From Streptomyces luteogriseus (GTDB lineage Bacteria > Actinomycetota > Actinomycetes > Streptomycetales > Streptomycetaceae), in the NCBI RefSeq assembly GCF_014205055.1, contig NZ_JACHMS010000001.1, positions 186,001 through 250,000 of the forward strand: a DNA stretch of 64,000 nucleotides. Reading direction: 5' to 3'. The position numbers and the translations under genes are program-made. Under the pieces are notes generated by a model. It saw only the letters and a program-made list of their open reading frames with translations, searched no databases and had not been told where the DNA came from. Below are positions 6,796 to 14,338 of this stretch, piece after piece (position 1 is the first letter of the stretch; each line of letters starts with the position of its first letter).

Positions 6796-8430
6796 ATGTC
6801 CGACGCCTCCGTCGTGTGCTCGAACCTGTCCTTCTCCTGGCCCGACGACACCCCGGTCTTCCGCGACCTGTCCTTCACCGTCACGACCGGCCATACGGGT
6901 CTGGTCGCCCCGAACGGTGCGGGCAAGAGCACGCTGCTCAAGTTGATCGCCGGTGAACTCCGGCCCCGCACCGGCTCGTTGTCGGTCGAGGGGACGCTGG
7001 GCTACCTCCCGCAGAGCCTCCCGTTGACCGGCGACCTGGTCGTGGCCGAGGTGCTCGGCGTCGACGCCGTGATCCGCGCCCTGGACGCCGTCGAGTCCGG
7101 GGACGTCAGCGAGGAGCACTTCACCACCATCGGCGACGACTGGGACATCGAGGAGCGCACGCGCGCCCAGCTCGACCGTCTCGGCCTGGCCGGCCTCGCC
7201 CTGGACCGCAGCCTGAGCACACTCAGCGGCGGCCAGGTCGTCCAGCTCGGTCTCGCGGCCCAGCTTCTCAAGCGTCCCGACGTCCTGCTCCTCGACGAGC
7301 CGACCAACAACCTCGACCTGGAGGCCCGGCACAGGCTCCATGACGTGCTGTCGGACTTCACCGGCTGTCTGCTGCTGGTCAGCCACGACCGCGCCCTGCT
7401 CGACCGCATGGAACGCATCGCCGAGGTCGGCAGCGACGACCTCCGCTTCCACGGCGGTGACTTCACCGCGTACGAGGAAGCCGTGCGCGCCGAGCAGGAG
7501 GTGGCCGAGAAGAACGTCCGCACCGCCGAGCAGGAGCTGAAGCGGGAGAAGCGTGAGATGCGGCAGGCCCGCGAACGGGCCGAGCGGCGCGCGAGCAACG
7601 CCGCCCGCAATCTCAAGAGCGCCGGCCTGCCCCGGATCTTCGCCGGCACCATGAAGCGCGGCGCGCAGGAATCCGCCGGCCGGTCCGGCCAGCTGCACTC
7701 GTCCCGGGTCAGCGAGGCCAAGTCCCGTCTGGACGAGGCCGGGCGCACGGTGCGCGAGGAGCAGCGGCTCGCCCTTGACCTGCCCGACACCCGGGTGCCC
7801 GCGGGCCGCAACCTCTTCCTCGGCGAGGCGATGCAGGTGCACCTCGGCGGTCGGCAGGTGTTCGCGGAGGGCGGCGTCGATCTCACCGTCCGGGGCCCGG
7901 AGCGCATCGCGCTGACGGGTCCGAACGGCGCCGGGAAGACCACCCTGATGCGCCTGATCACCGGTGAACTCGCCCCGCACAGCGGGGAGATCAGGCGCAA
8001 CGACGGTCGTGTCGCCTACCTGTCACAGCGTCTGGATCTGCTGGACCTGGACCGCACCGTGGCGGAGAACTTCGCCGTGTTCGCCCCGGAGCGGGGCGAG
8101 GCCGAGCGGATGAACCTGCTGGCCCGCTTCCTCTTCCGGGGGGCCCGCGCACACCTGCCGGCCGGGGTGCTCTCCGGTGGCGAACGGCTGCGCGCCACCC
8201 TGGCCTGCGTCCTGTACGCCGAACCGGCTCCCCATCTGCTGCTGTTCGACGAGCCGACCAACAATCTCGACCTGGTCAGCGCCGCTCAGCTGGAGAGCGC
8301 GCTCAACTCCTACCAGGGCGCGTTCGTGGTGATCAGCCATGACGAGAGGTTCCTCGCCGAGATCGGGGTGAACCGCCGGCTGCGCCTGGCGGACGGCACG
8401 CTCACCGAGGCGGGAGTTCCCGAGGTGTGA
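6796..8430 (+). CDS. ABC-F ribosomal protection / antibiotic resistance ATPase
   Basis: Soluble 544-residue protein with two ABC modules and no membrane segment, as in ABC-F proteins that eject antibiotics from the ribosome. Module 1 has a Walker A with Ala at its first position (APNGAGKST, residues 38-46), signature LSGGQ and Walker B LLLDEPTNNLDL. Module 2 has GPNGAGKTT, LSGGERLR and LLFDEPTNNLDL. The charged coiled-coil linker between them (EKNVRTAEQELKREKREM ...) is the interdomain region that reaches the peptidyl-transferase centre. The ATG follows GAGGTCA. The gene has a long structured leader with a short ORF, as in drug-inducible ABC-F genes of the TiaA/LmrC/Vga type. Drug specificity cannot be told. 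Confidence 0.88.
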   Translation: MSDASVVCSNLSFSWPDDTPVFRDLSFTVTTGHTGLVAPNGAGKSTLLKLIAGELRPRTGSLSVEGTLGYLPQSLPLTGDLVVAEVLGVDAVIRALDAVESGDVSEEHFTTIGDDWDIEERTRAQLDRLGLAGLALDRSLSTLSGGQVVQLGLAAQLLKRPDVLLLDEPTNNLDLEARHRLHDVLSDFTGCLLLVSHDRALLDRMERIAEVGSDDLRFHGGDFTAYEEAVRAEQEVAEKNVRTAEQELKREKREMRQARERAERRASNAARNLKSAGLPRIFAGTMKRGAQESAGRSGQLHSSRVSEAKSRLDEAGRTVREEQRLALDLPDTRVPAGRNLFLGEAMQVHLGGRQVFAEGGVDLTVRGPERIALTGPNGAGKTTLMRLITGELAPHSGEIRRNDGRVAYLSQRLDLLDLDRTVAENFAVFAPERGEAERMNLLARFLFRGARAHLPAGVLSGGERLRATLACVLYAEPAPHLLLFDEPTNNLDLVSAAQLESALNSYQGAFVVISHDERFLAEIGVNRRLRLADGTLTEAGVPEV

Positions 8431-8511
8431 GCCGTCGGCGTATGCAGTGGCCCGCGTCCGCGGCCGTGCGCCCGGCGGGCCGACCACCGATCACTTCCTG
8501 GACGGACACCT

Positions 8512-10173
8512 GTGCCCCAGCATGCCCTGCTCGCCCACGATCTCGTCCGCTCCCTGGGCGGCCGACGTGTCCTCGACGGCGTCTCCCTGACCGCCTCCCC
8601 CGGCCACCGGATCGGCCTCATCGGGGAGAACGGCGTCGGCAAGTCCACCCTGCTGCGGTTGCTCGCCGGCGCGGACGAGCCCGACGCGGGAAGCGTCTCC
8701 CGCCCCGCCGGCCTCGGCTTTCTCCACCAGGAGATGCCGTTCGAGGCCGACGCGACCATCGCCGCGGTGCTGGACGATGCGCTGCATGAGGCCCGTGAGG
8801 ACCTCGCGGAGCTGGAACGGCTCAGCGAAGAGCTCGCCCGGGTCCCGGAGGACGACCCGGGTCATCAGGAACTTCTCGACGCCTACGGCAGGCGGTTGGA
8901 GCTGGCCCAGGACCGTGAGTCCTGGGACGCCGACCGCCGCGCCGCCCTGGTGCTGGACGGCCTGGGTCTCGGCGCGTTCGGGCATGACCGCACGCTCGGT
9001 TCGCTCTCGGGTGGGCAGCGGGGCCGGCTGGCCCTGGCCGCACTGCTGGTCCGTCGGCCCCCGGCACTGCTGCTGGACGAGCCGACCAACCATCTCGACG
9101 ACAGCGCGGCCGCGTTCCTCGAGGAGCAACTCCGTGGCCTTTCCGGGGCCGTCGTCCTCGCCAGTCACGACCGTGCGTTCCTCGACGCCGTCTGCACCGA
9201 CCTGGTCGACCTCGACCCGGCGGTGGACGGCCCGGTCCGCTACGGCGGCAACTACAGCGCCTACCTGGGTGAGAAGCGCGCCGAGCGGGAGCGCTGGGAG
9301 CGGCGGTACGCCGAGGAGGAACAGGAGTTGGCGGAGCTGCGGCACTCGGCGGGGGTGACCGCGCGCCGCGTCGCCCCGGACCGGGGTCCGCGCGACAACG
9401 AGAAGATGGGCTACGGGCACCGGGCGGGCCGGGTCCAGAGCCAGATCTCCCGCCGCGTGCGCAACGCGGCCCGTCGGCTGGAGGAACTGGAGCGCACCCG
9501 AGTCGCCGAGCCGCCCCGGCCGCTGCGCTTCGCGGCCGGGGAGCTCGCCGCGCGTGCGGAGGAGGGCGATCGCCCCTTGGTGTCCTTGCTTGATGTGAGG
9601 GTGGGCGGCCGGCTCGCCCTGGACGGCCTGGAGGTGGCGGCGGGCGACCGGCTGCTCGTCACGGGCGACAACGGGGCGGGCAAGTCCACGCTGCTCGCCG
9701 TGCTGGCCGGACGTCTTCCGGCCGAGGGCGAGGTGTACAGGCGGCCCGGGCTGACGGTGGGGCTGCTCGCTCAGGACACCGGGTTCGAGCGACTCGACCG
9801 CACGGTCCGGGACACCTACGAGCTGTCGGTGGGCCCGGAACGGGCCGAGAAGGTGCCGATCGGCTCGCTCGGCCTGATGCACGAGGCGGACCTGGCCAAG
9901 CCTGTCGGGCACCTGTCCGTTGGGCAGCGTCGGCGTCTGGCCCTGGCGGTGCTCGTGGCCCGCCCGCCGCACCTGCTGTTGCTCGACGAGCCCACCAACC
10001 ACCTCTCCCCGCGGCTGTGCGATGAGCTGGAGGAGGCGTTGGGCACCGCGGGACCGGGCGCGATCGTGGTCGCCGGCCATGACCGCTGGCTGCGCCGACG
10101 GTGGCGGGGGCGCGAGCTGCGCCTGGAACCGGATCGCGGGCGGCGGGGAAGGTTCGGCGCCGAGCCGGAGTGA
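8512..10173 (+). CDS. Second ABC-F family ATPase
   Basis: A 553-residue twin-ABC protein starting at GTG, 81 nt after the first ABC-F gene and probably co-transcribed. Module 1 shows GENGVGKST, LSGGQRGRLALA and LLLDEPTNHLDD; module 2 shows GDNGAGKST, LSVGQRRRLALA and LLLDEPTNHLSP. The module 2 signature is altered (LSVGQ for LSGGQ), and the last Walker B ends SP rather than DL. The linker is long and basic (RRVAPDRGPRDNEKMGYGHR), resembling macrolide/lincosamide-type Streptomyces ABC-F proteins (OleB/TlrC/CarA-like class). Two different ABC-F proteins side by side suggest protection against more than one ribosome-targeting drug; this is inference. Confidence 0.85.
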   Translation: MPQHALLAHDLVRSLGGRRVLDGVSLTASPGHRIGLIGENGVGKSTLLRLLAGADEPDAGSVSRPAGLGFLHQEMPFEADATIAAVLDDALHEAREDLAELERLSEELARVPEDDPGHQELLDAYGRRLELAQDRESWDADRRAALVLDGLGLGAFGHDRTLGSLSGGQRGRLALAALLVRRPPALLLDEPTNHLDDSAAAFLEEQLRGLSGAVVLASHDRAFLDAVCTDLVDLDPAVDGPVRYGGNYSAYLGEKRAERERWERRYAEEEQELAELRHSAGVTARRVAPDRGPRDNEKMGYGHRAGRVQSQISRRVRNAARRLEELERTRVAEPPRPLRFAAGELAARAEEGDRPLVSLLDVRVGGRLALDGLEVAAGDRLLVTGDNGAGKSTLLAVLAGRLPAEGEVYRRPGLTVGLLAQDTGFERLDRTVRDTYELSVGPERAEKVPIGSLGLMHEADLAKPVGHLSVGQRRRLALAVLVARPPHLLLLDEPTNHLSPRLCDELEEALGTAGPGAIVVAGHDRWLRRRWRGRELRLEPDRGRRGRFGAEPE

Positions 10174-10232
10174 CACGTGCGCTGCGCTCGTCGCTCAGCG
10201 GGGCGGTACGCACGCCCTCGCGGGCGGCGAAC

Positions 10233-10253
10233 GGCAGACGGCAGACGGCAGAC
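10233..10253. repeat. Heptanucleotide tandem repeat (GGCAGAC)x3
   Basis: Three exact copies of GGCAGAC lie between the second ABC-F gene and the small minus-strand gene. The unit is out of any supported coding frame. Confidence 0.7.
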
Positions 10254-10304
10254 GGTGCCCGGCGTCCCGCAACCTGTGCGCGCCCCGGCGATCCGGACAT
10301 GGTC

Positions 10305-10496
10305 CTACAGGCCAAGGTCCAGCGCGAGGCACGAGTAGTACTTCCACGAGCCCTCGGGGTCGTACGCGTTCTTTCCGCCGCCCGGCGTAGCCTTGGCCCC
10401 TTCGACCGTGTCCTCGATGCGGACGCGCTCGGGAAGCTTGCCGAACCGCGCGTGCCGTGCCGCTGCGGCGGTGTCCGTCGACAATTCCATGCCCAT
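10305..10496 (-). CDS. Small conserved-looking protein of unknown function (63 aa)
   Basis: The ORF encodes a 63-residue hydrophilic protein whose strongest features are a central GKLPERVRIEDTVEG segment and a C-terminus YYSCLALDLGL with one cysteine. It has no signal peptide or membrane segment. A good ribosome site (AAGGGAG, 8 nt) precedes the first of two nearby ATGs. A 7-codon ORF with an even better ribosome site ends 20 nt upstream. I recall similar short proteins in other Streptomyces but not a function. A small precursor peptide with a C-terminal core is one possibility; no modifying enzyme is adjacent, so no function is proposed. Confidence 0.6.
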   Translation of the reverse strand: MGMELSTDTAAAARHARFGKLPERVRIEDTVEGAKATPGGGKNAYDPEGSWKYYSCLALDLGL

Positions 10497-10516
10497 GACC
10501 GGTCTCCCTTTCGGAA

Positions 10517-10540
10517 TCAGCTGTTGCCCTGGACGAGCAT
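10517..10540 (-). CDS. 7-codon ORF with strong ribosome site
   Basis: ATG CTC GTC CAG GGC AAC AGC TGA encodes MLVQGNS. It is preceded by AAAGGAGGG, close to the ideal Shine-Dalgarno sequence, at good spacing, and ends 20 nt before the ATG of the 63-residue gene. It may be a leader peptide or a coupling ORF. Confidence 0.45.
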   Translation of the reverse strand: MLVQGNS

Positions 10541-10585
10541 CAGCGTGTCCCTCCTTTCGTCACCTGTCAAGCCGGTGACGTCACT

Positions 10586-11780
10586 TCATGGGCACGTCAG
10601 ACGGTGATCGTCTTGTATCTCGGTGTAGGACCCGAGGCCCACCGCGCCGTACTCCCGGCCGGTGCCACTGGCCTTGGACCCGCCGAACGGGCCGTCGAAA
10701 GCCACCGGGGCTCCGTTGACCGTGACGGTGCCGGTGCGGACGCGGCGGGCGACCGCCAGGGCGTGGGCTTCGTCGGCGGACCAGACACCACCGGAAAGGC
10801 CGTACTCGGAGTCGTTGGCGAGGCGGACGGCATCGTCCTCGTCGTCATAGGGGATGACCACCAGGACCGGGCCGAAGATCTCCTCCCGCGCGATGCGCAT
10901 GGAGTTGCCGAGGGTCGGCGAAGACCGTGGGCGTGACGTGGTTGCCCTTCTCCAGGCCCTCGGGGATCTGCGGGCCGTCGGTGACCAGGCGGGCGCCCTC
11001 CTCGATGCCGAGCCGGATGCAGGTGCGCACCCGCTCCTGCTGGTCGGGGCCAATCATCGGACCGATGAAAGGTGTCGGGGTCGCTCGGATCGCCCACCTT
11101 CAGTGACTCGACCAGTTCCTTGAGCGCGGTCACGACCTCCTCGTACCGGCTGCGCGGGGCGAGGATGCGGGTCTGGGCGATACAGGACTCGCCGTTGTTG
11201 AGCAGGGAGCCGAACTTCAGGGCCGCGACCGCCTTCTCGATGTCGGCGTCCGGCAGGAGGAGGGCGGCGGACTTGCCGCCCAGCTCCAGACTGACGCGCT
11301 TGAGCTGCTCACCCGCGATCGAGGCGATACGGCGGCCGGCCCGCGTCGAACCGGTGAAGGCGATCTTGTCGACCTCCCGGTGGGACACCAGATACTCGCT
11401 GGTCTCCCGGTCCGCGGGCAGGATGCTGAGCACGCCGTCGGGCAGGCCCAATCGCTCCAGCAGCTCGGCGAGGAAACCCATGCTCAGCGAGTTCTCCGGG
11501 GACACCTTGAGCACCACGGAGTTGCCCGCGAGGAGAGCCGGGATGATCTTCGCGGTGGCCGAGGAGAACGGCGAGTTCCAGGGGATCACCGCGGCCACGA
11601 CGCCGACCGCCTCACGGCGCACCACACTGCACACCGGGGACGCCGGATCGGAGGGCGCCAGGGTCTCCTCCCAGCCGAACTCCTCCGCCGACTTCAGACA
11701 GGCCTCGGCCTGCCGGGTCAGACCCGGCTGACCGGCCCGGGTGAACCATCCCGCCGAGCCGTTCTCCTGGGAGATCGCGG
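10586..11780 (-). pseudogene. Aldehyde dehydrogenase pseudogene, N-truncated and twice frameshifted
   Basis: Read in three successive frames, this is a typical NAD(P)-dependent aldehyde dehydrogenase: GWFTRAGQPGLTRQAEACL, VAAVIPWNSPFSSATAKIIP, AFTGSTRAGRRIA, LELGGKSAALLLPDAD, the catalytic-cysteine region NNGESCIAQTRIL, then EEIFGPVLVVIPYDDEDDAV and FGGSKASGTGREYG. A frameshift near 11070 and another near 10915 split it, and roughly the first 100 residues are missing: homology starts abruptly at 11780, 57 nt from the msrA stop. The C-terminal part is well kept, so the inactivation looks recent. Confidence 0.88.
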
Positions 11781-11788
11781 AAACGACA

Positions 11789-11823
11789 CGTGGCCGGGGA
11801 GGGTGTCACCCTCCCCGGCCACG
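11789..11823 (-). terminator. Strong terminator hairpin of msrA
   Basis: A perfect 15-bp stem (CGTGGCCGGGGAGGG with its complement) and a 5-nt loop, 13 nt past the msrA stop codon. There is no U-tract, as is usual in Streptomyces. Confidence 0.8.
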
Positions 11824-11836
11824 TCGGCGTTCAGGA

Positions 11837-12346
11837 CTAGCCGCGCCTGGGCAACCGCCAGTTCGGGCGCGGGAAGTGGCAGGTGTAGCCCTCCGGGTAG
11901 CGCTGGAGGTAGTCCTGGTGCTCCGGCTCGGCGTCCCAGAACGGACCCGCCGGCACCACCTCGGTCACCACCGGCCCCGGCCACAGGCCTGACGCCTCGA
12001 CGTCGGCGATGGTGTCCTGCGCGACGCGCCGCTGCTCGTCGTCGAGGTAGAAGATGGCGGAGCGGTAGCTCAGGCCGATGTCGTTGCCCTGCCGGTTGCT
12101 CGTGGTCGGGTCGTGAATCTGGAAGAAGTACTCCAGGATCGCGCGATAGTCGGTCGCGGCCGGATCGAACACGATCTCGATCGACTCCGCGTGCCGCCCG
12201 TGGTCACGGTAGGTGGGGTGGGGCTTGTCGTTGTCGCCGCTGTAGCCGACCCGGGTGCGGATCACGCCGGGGAGCGAACGGATCAGCTCCTGCATGCCCC
12301 AGAAGCACCCACCCGCCAGCAGCGCCCTCTCCTCGACATCACTCAT
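11837..12346 (-). CDS. msrA: Peptide-methionine (S)-S-oxide reductase
   Basis: A 169-residue MsrA that repairs oxidised methionine. The catalytic motif [10 protein letters not shown] lies at residues 11-20, followed by the family segments [20 protein letters not shown]-like [33 protein letters not shown] and YRSAIFY. The C-terminal part [19 protein letters not shown] ends a few residues later; Cys in YTCHF may serve as the resolving residue. Length agrees with the short MsrA subclass. The start is set by AAAGGTG, 6 nt before the ATG. It is a single-gene unit ending in the terminator at 11789-11823 and divergent from a TetR gene. Confidence 0.95.
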   Translation of the reverse strand: MSDVEERALLAGGCFWGMQELIRSLPGVIRTRVGYSGDNDKPHPTYRDHGRHAESIEIVFDPAATDYRAILEYFFQIHDPTTSNRQGNDIGLSYRSAIFYLDDEQRRVAQDTIADVEASGLWPGPVVTEVVPAGPFWDAEPEHQDYLQRYPEGYTCHFPRPNWRLPRRG

Positions 12347-12506
12347 GGCGCATCACCTTTCTTGCCCGTATCCGTCCCTGAGGGACCAGCCTCGCACATG
12401 CGCTCCCCTTACGCCGTCACCCTCTCGACAGGTGACTGATGCTCCATCGGCGGCTACCGGGAAAAGTACCGCTGATGTAGCGCTTAGTGCTTGTTTCGCA
12501 ACACAG

Positions 12507-12550
12507 CTGAGGCACCAGGCGCCTCAGATTCCACAGGAGCTGGCTAGAAT
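12507..12550 (+). promoter_or_regulatory. TetR promoter with inverted repeat over the -35 region
   Basis: CTGAGGC (12507-12513) and GCCTCAG (12521-12527) form an inverted repeat over the expected -35 region, with TAGAAT (12545-12550) as -10. The GTG start follows 7 nt after the -10, so the mRNA would be leaderless. The repeat is a candidate autoregulatory operator. Confidence 0.5.
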
Positions 12551-12557
12551 CGGTGGC

Positions 12558-13100
12558 GTGAGAGCTGACGCGGCACGCAATCTGGAAGCCGTCCTGACGA
12601 CGGGGGCGCGCATGCTCGCCGCCGACCCCGGGGCGAGCATCGCGAACATCGCCACCGAGGCGGGCGTGGACCGGCGCACCGTCTACCGCCGCTTCGCCTC
12701 CCGCGAGGATCTCCTCGCGGCGATCTACGGCGCCCGCCTCGCGGCCATCGAGGACGCCATCGAGGACGCCCGGCTGCGCGAGGCCCCCGTCGCCGTCGCC
12801 CTGCACCGCTACGTCGAGAACATCATCGCCGTCAACCGCACCTGGCCCGTCGACCTCGCCCGCATGCTCACCGACGACGGCGTCCGCGCCCGCCGGGACG
12901 CCTCCGTGCGCGAGGTCGACGCCTTCCTCGAACGCGCCACGGACGAGGGGCTTCTGCGCTCCGACCTGCCTCAGGGTTGGGCGAGCGCGCTCCTGCCGCA
13001 GCTCATGCACCTCGCGTCCCGGCAGATGCCCGGGCTGAGCCCCGCGCAGGCGGCGGACGTCGTGGTCGACACACTGCTGCGAGGCCTCGGGACGCCCTGA
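12558..13100 (+). CDS. TetR-family transcriptional regulator
   Basis: A 180-residue TetR-type repressor. The N-terminal helix-turn-helix reads IANIATEAGVDRRTVYRRFASREDLLAAI, with the YRRF recognition-helix motif; the C-terminal ligand domain is helical and unremarkable. The GTG at 12558 is chosen because a consensus -10 (TAGAAT) ends 7 nt before it, implying leaderless translation. Neighbouring genes (divergent msrA, downstream secreted protein) do not identify a target clearly, and no effector can be predicted. Confidence 0.88.
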   Translation: MRADAARNLEAVLTTGARMLAADPGASIANIATEAGVDRRTVYRRFASREDLLAAIYGARLAAIEDAIEDARLREAPVAVALHRYVENIIAVNRTWPVDLARMLTDDGVRARRDASVREVDAFLERATDEGLLRSDLPQGWASALLPQLMHLASRQMPGLSPAQAADVVVDTLLRGLGTP

Positions 13101-13413
13101 CGGGTTCCGGTGACACGCAGGCCGGATTGTGGCGGATGGCCGAGAATCCCAGGGTGATCACGGGCGAGGGAGAGGGCTGCCGGAACCGATACGCGCCAAT
13201 GTCATCTTCCGGCGCCACGGAAGCGGTCGGCAGTAATTCCGCCGGCACGGTCGCCCCGGATGGCGCCGGCTGCCTGGGCGAATACCGGACCCGTCGCGCA
13301 TCCACATTTTCAACACACCTCGATCACATCATGAACACTTCCAGCCGCATGGCGAGGAGCGTCCGCACCGCGGGGCAGACGCTCCGCCCGGCCCCTGCCT
13401 AGCCTCCCAGGCC
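13101..13413. other. Intergenic region without a convincing gene
   Basis: No codon-biased frame is seen. An 8-bp inverted repeat (GGAGCGTC 13356-13363 / GACGCTCC 13378-13385) and a TAGCCT box (13400-13405), 8 nt before the next ATG, are the only structures seen and may belong to the promoter of the secreted protein. Confidence 0.5.
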
Positions 13414-13941
13414 ATGCGATCACCCCTGATGAGACGTTTCGGCCTCGGCGCCGTCCTCGCCCTCGCCCTCGCCGTGTTCGGCCTGGCCCCCAGCGCGAGT
13501 GCGGTGGACCCGGCACCGGCGGAGCTGACCTTCGCCACCGAGAGCGCCACCACCACGCCCGGTGGCTCGGTCAAGCTGTCGATGACCATCAAGAACAACA
13601 ACACCTACGACGTCTGGTTCGTGTACCAGACGATCGAGCCGACCTGGCTGACCACACAGCGCCCCGACCTGAAGTACAGCTTCTCCGGATGCAGCCTCTC
13701 CACCGTCAACGGTCCCACCCCCTGCTCCGGCACCGGCCCGGCCAACCTCGGCGGCAACTACGGCACCACCATCCCGCCCGGCCAGAGCCGCACCGTCACC
13801 CTGACGCTGGACATCGCCGCCGACTCCGGCTGCAACGGCAACATCGGCTTCTACTCCTACTTCTACGCCGAGTTCAGCGACTCCACGAACGTCAGCGGCG
13901 GCCCGGTCTACACCCCCGTGACCCGAGTGCTCTGCGCCTGA
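13414..13941 (+). CDS. Secreted beta-sandwich protein of unknown function
   Basis: A 175-residue exported protein. A Sec signal peptide (RRFGLGAVLALALAVFGLAP then SASA) covers about residues 1-30. The mature part starts with a region like an Ig-fold or bacterial surface domain (LTFATESATTTPGGSVKLSM, then SRTVTLTLDIAAD) and contains four Cys (GCSLS, TPCSG, SGCNG, RVLCA), probably two disulfides. Similar small exported Streptomyces proteins are known without function. A strong hairpin ends the unit at 14023-14049. Confidence 0.75.
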   Translation: MRSPLMRRFGLGAVLALALAVFGLAPSASAVDPAPAELTFATESATTTPGGSVKLSMTIKNNNTYDVWFVYQTIEPTWLTTQRPDLKYSFSGCSLSTVNGPTPCSGTGPANLGGNYGTTIPPGQSRTVTLTLDIAADSGCNGNIGFYSYFYAEFSDSTNVSGGPVYTPVTRVLCA

Positions 13942-14022
13942 CGCTCCGTCCGGAGCCGACGGCGGTGACCTGAAAACCTCCATGCCCGGGCCACCGCCCC
14001 GGTCTGGACCACTGGCACTCCG

Positions 14023-14049
14023 ACCGGCGGGCCCCACGGGCCCGCCGGT
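14023..14049 (+). terminator. 12-bp hairpin after the secreted protein gene
   Basis: ACCGGCGGGCCC (14023-14034) pairs perfectly with GGGCCCGCCGGT (14038-14049) around a 3-nt loop, 82 nt past the stop codon. Confidence 0.75.
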
Positions 14050-14172
14050 GCGCTGCTCAGGCCCCGGACCAGCATGCCGGGCCCCCGCGCCCACCAGCGG
14101 CGACTTCGGGCGGCGACCGGGAACGGCTCATTTCGCTTTCGGAAGCACCCCGTTCGACACCTGCGCTTTTCC

Positions 14173-14192
14173 GTCATGTTCCGCAACATGAC
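14173..14192. promoter_or_regulatory. Palindrome GTCATGTT-N4-AACATGAC
   Basis: A perfect 8-bp inverted repeat with a CCGC spacer in locally AT-richer DNA, 147 nt upstream of the first exopolysaccharide gene. Its symmetry and position fit an operator for that cluster; the binding protein is unknown. Confidence 0.45.
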
Positions 14193-14338
14193 CGCAAAAT
14201 CTCCACACAGACATCACTATGTGACGCGAACGGATGCGTGACGAACTGGCTTCTGAGGGGGACGCCGGCGGCACGCAAGGGGGTGCGTCCGCTCTGCGGA
14301 GCAGTACTCACCCCTGCCCGGGGAGGGGACCTCACCGC

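Larger units (their letters stand above)
13950..14338. other. Intergenic region upstream of the exopolysaccharide cluster
   Basis: Besides a terminator (14023-14049) and a palindrome (14173-14192), it holds a GC-rich leader near 14277-14330 with nested stems (GGGGTG/CACCCC enclosing CTCTGCGGAG). No coding frame is convincing. Confidence 0.5.

Noticed and set aside
14234..14338. Upstream ATG extending the Agd3-like protein by 35 residues
   Set aside because: It would place a polar stretch before the signal peptide; the ATG at 14339 has a good ribosome site and starts the signal sequence.
14277..14338. Possible riboswitch in the structured leader of the exopolysaccharide operon
   Set aside because: Nested GC stems are present, but no consensus of a known riboswitch class (such as c-di-GMP, c-di-AMP or cobalamin) could be matched.
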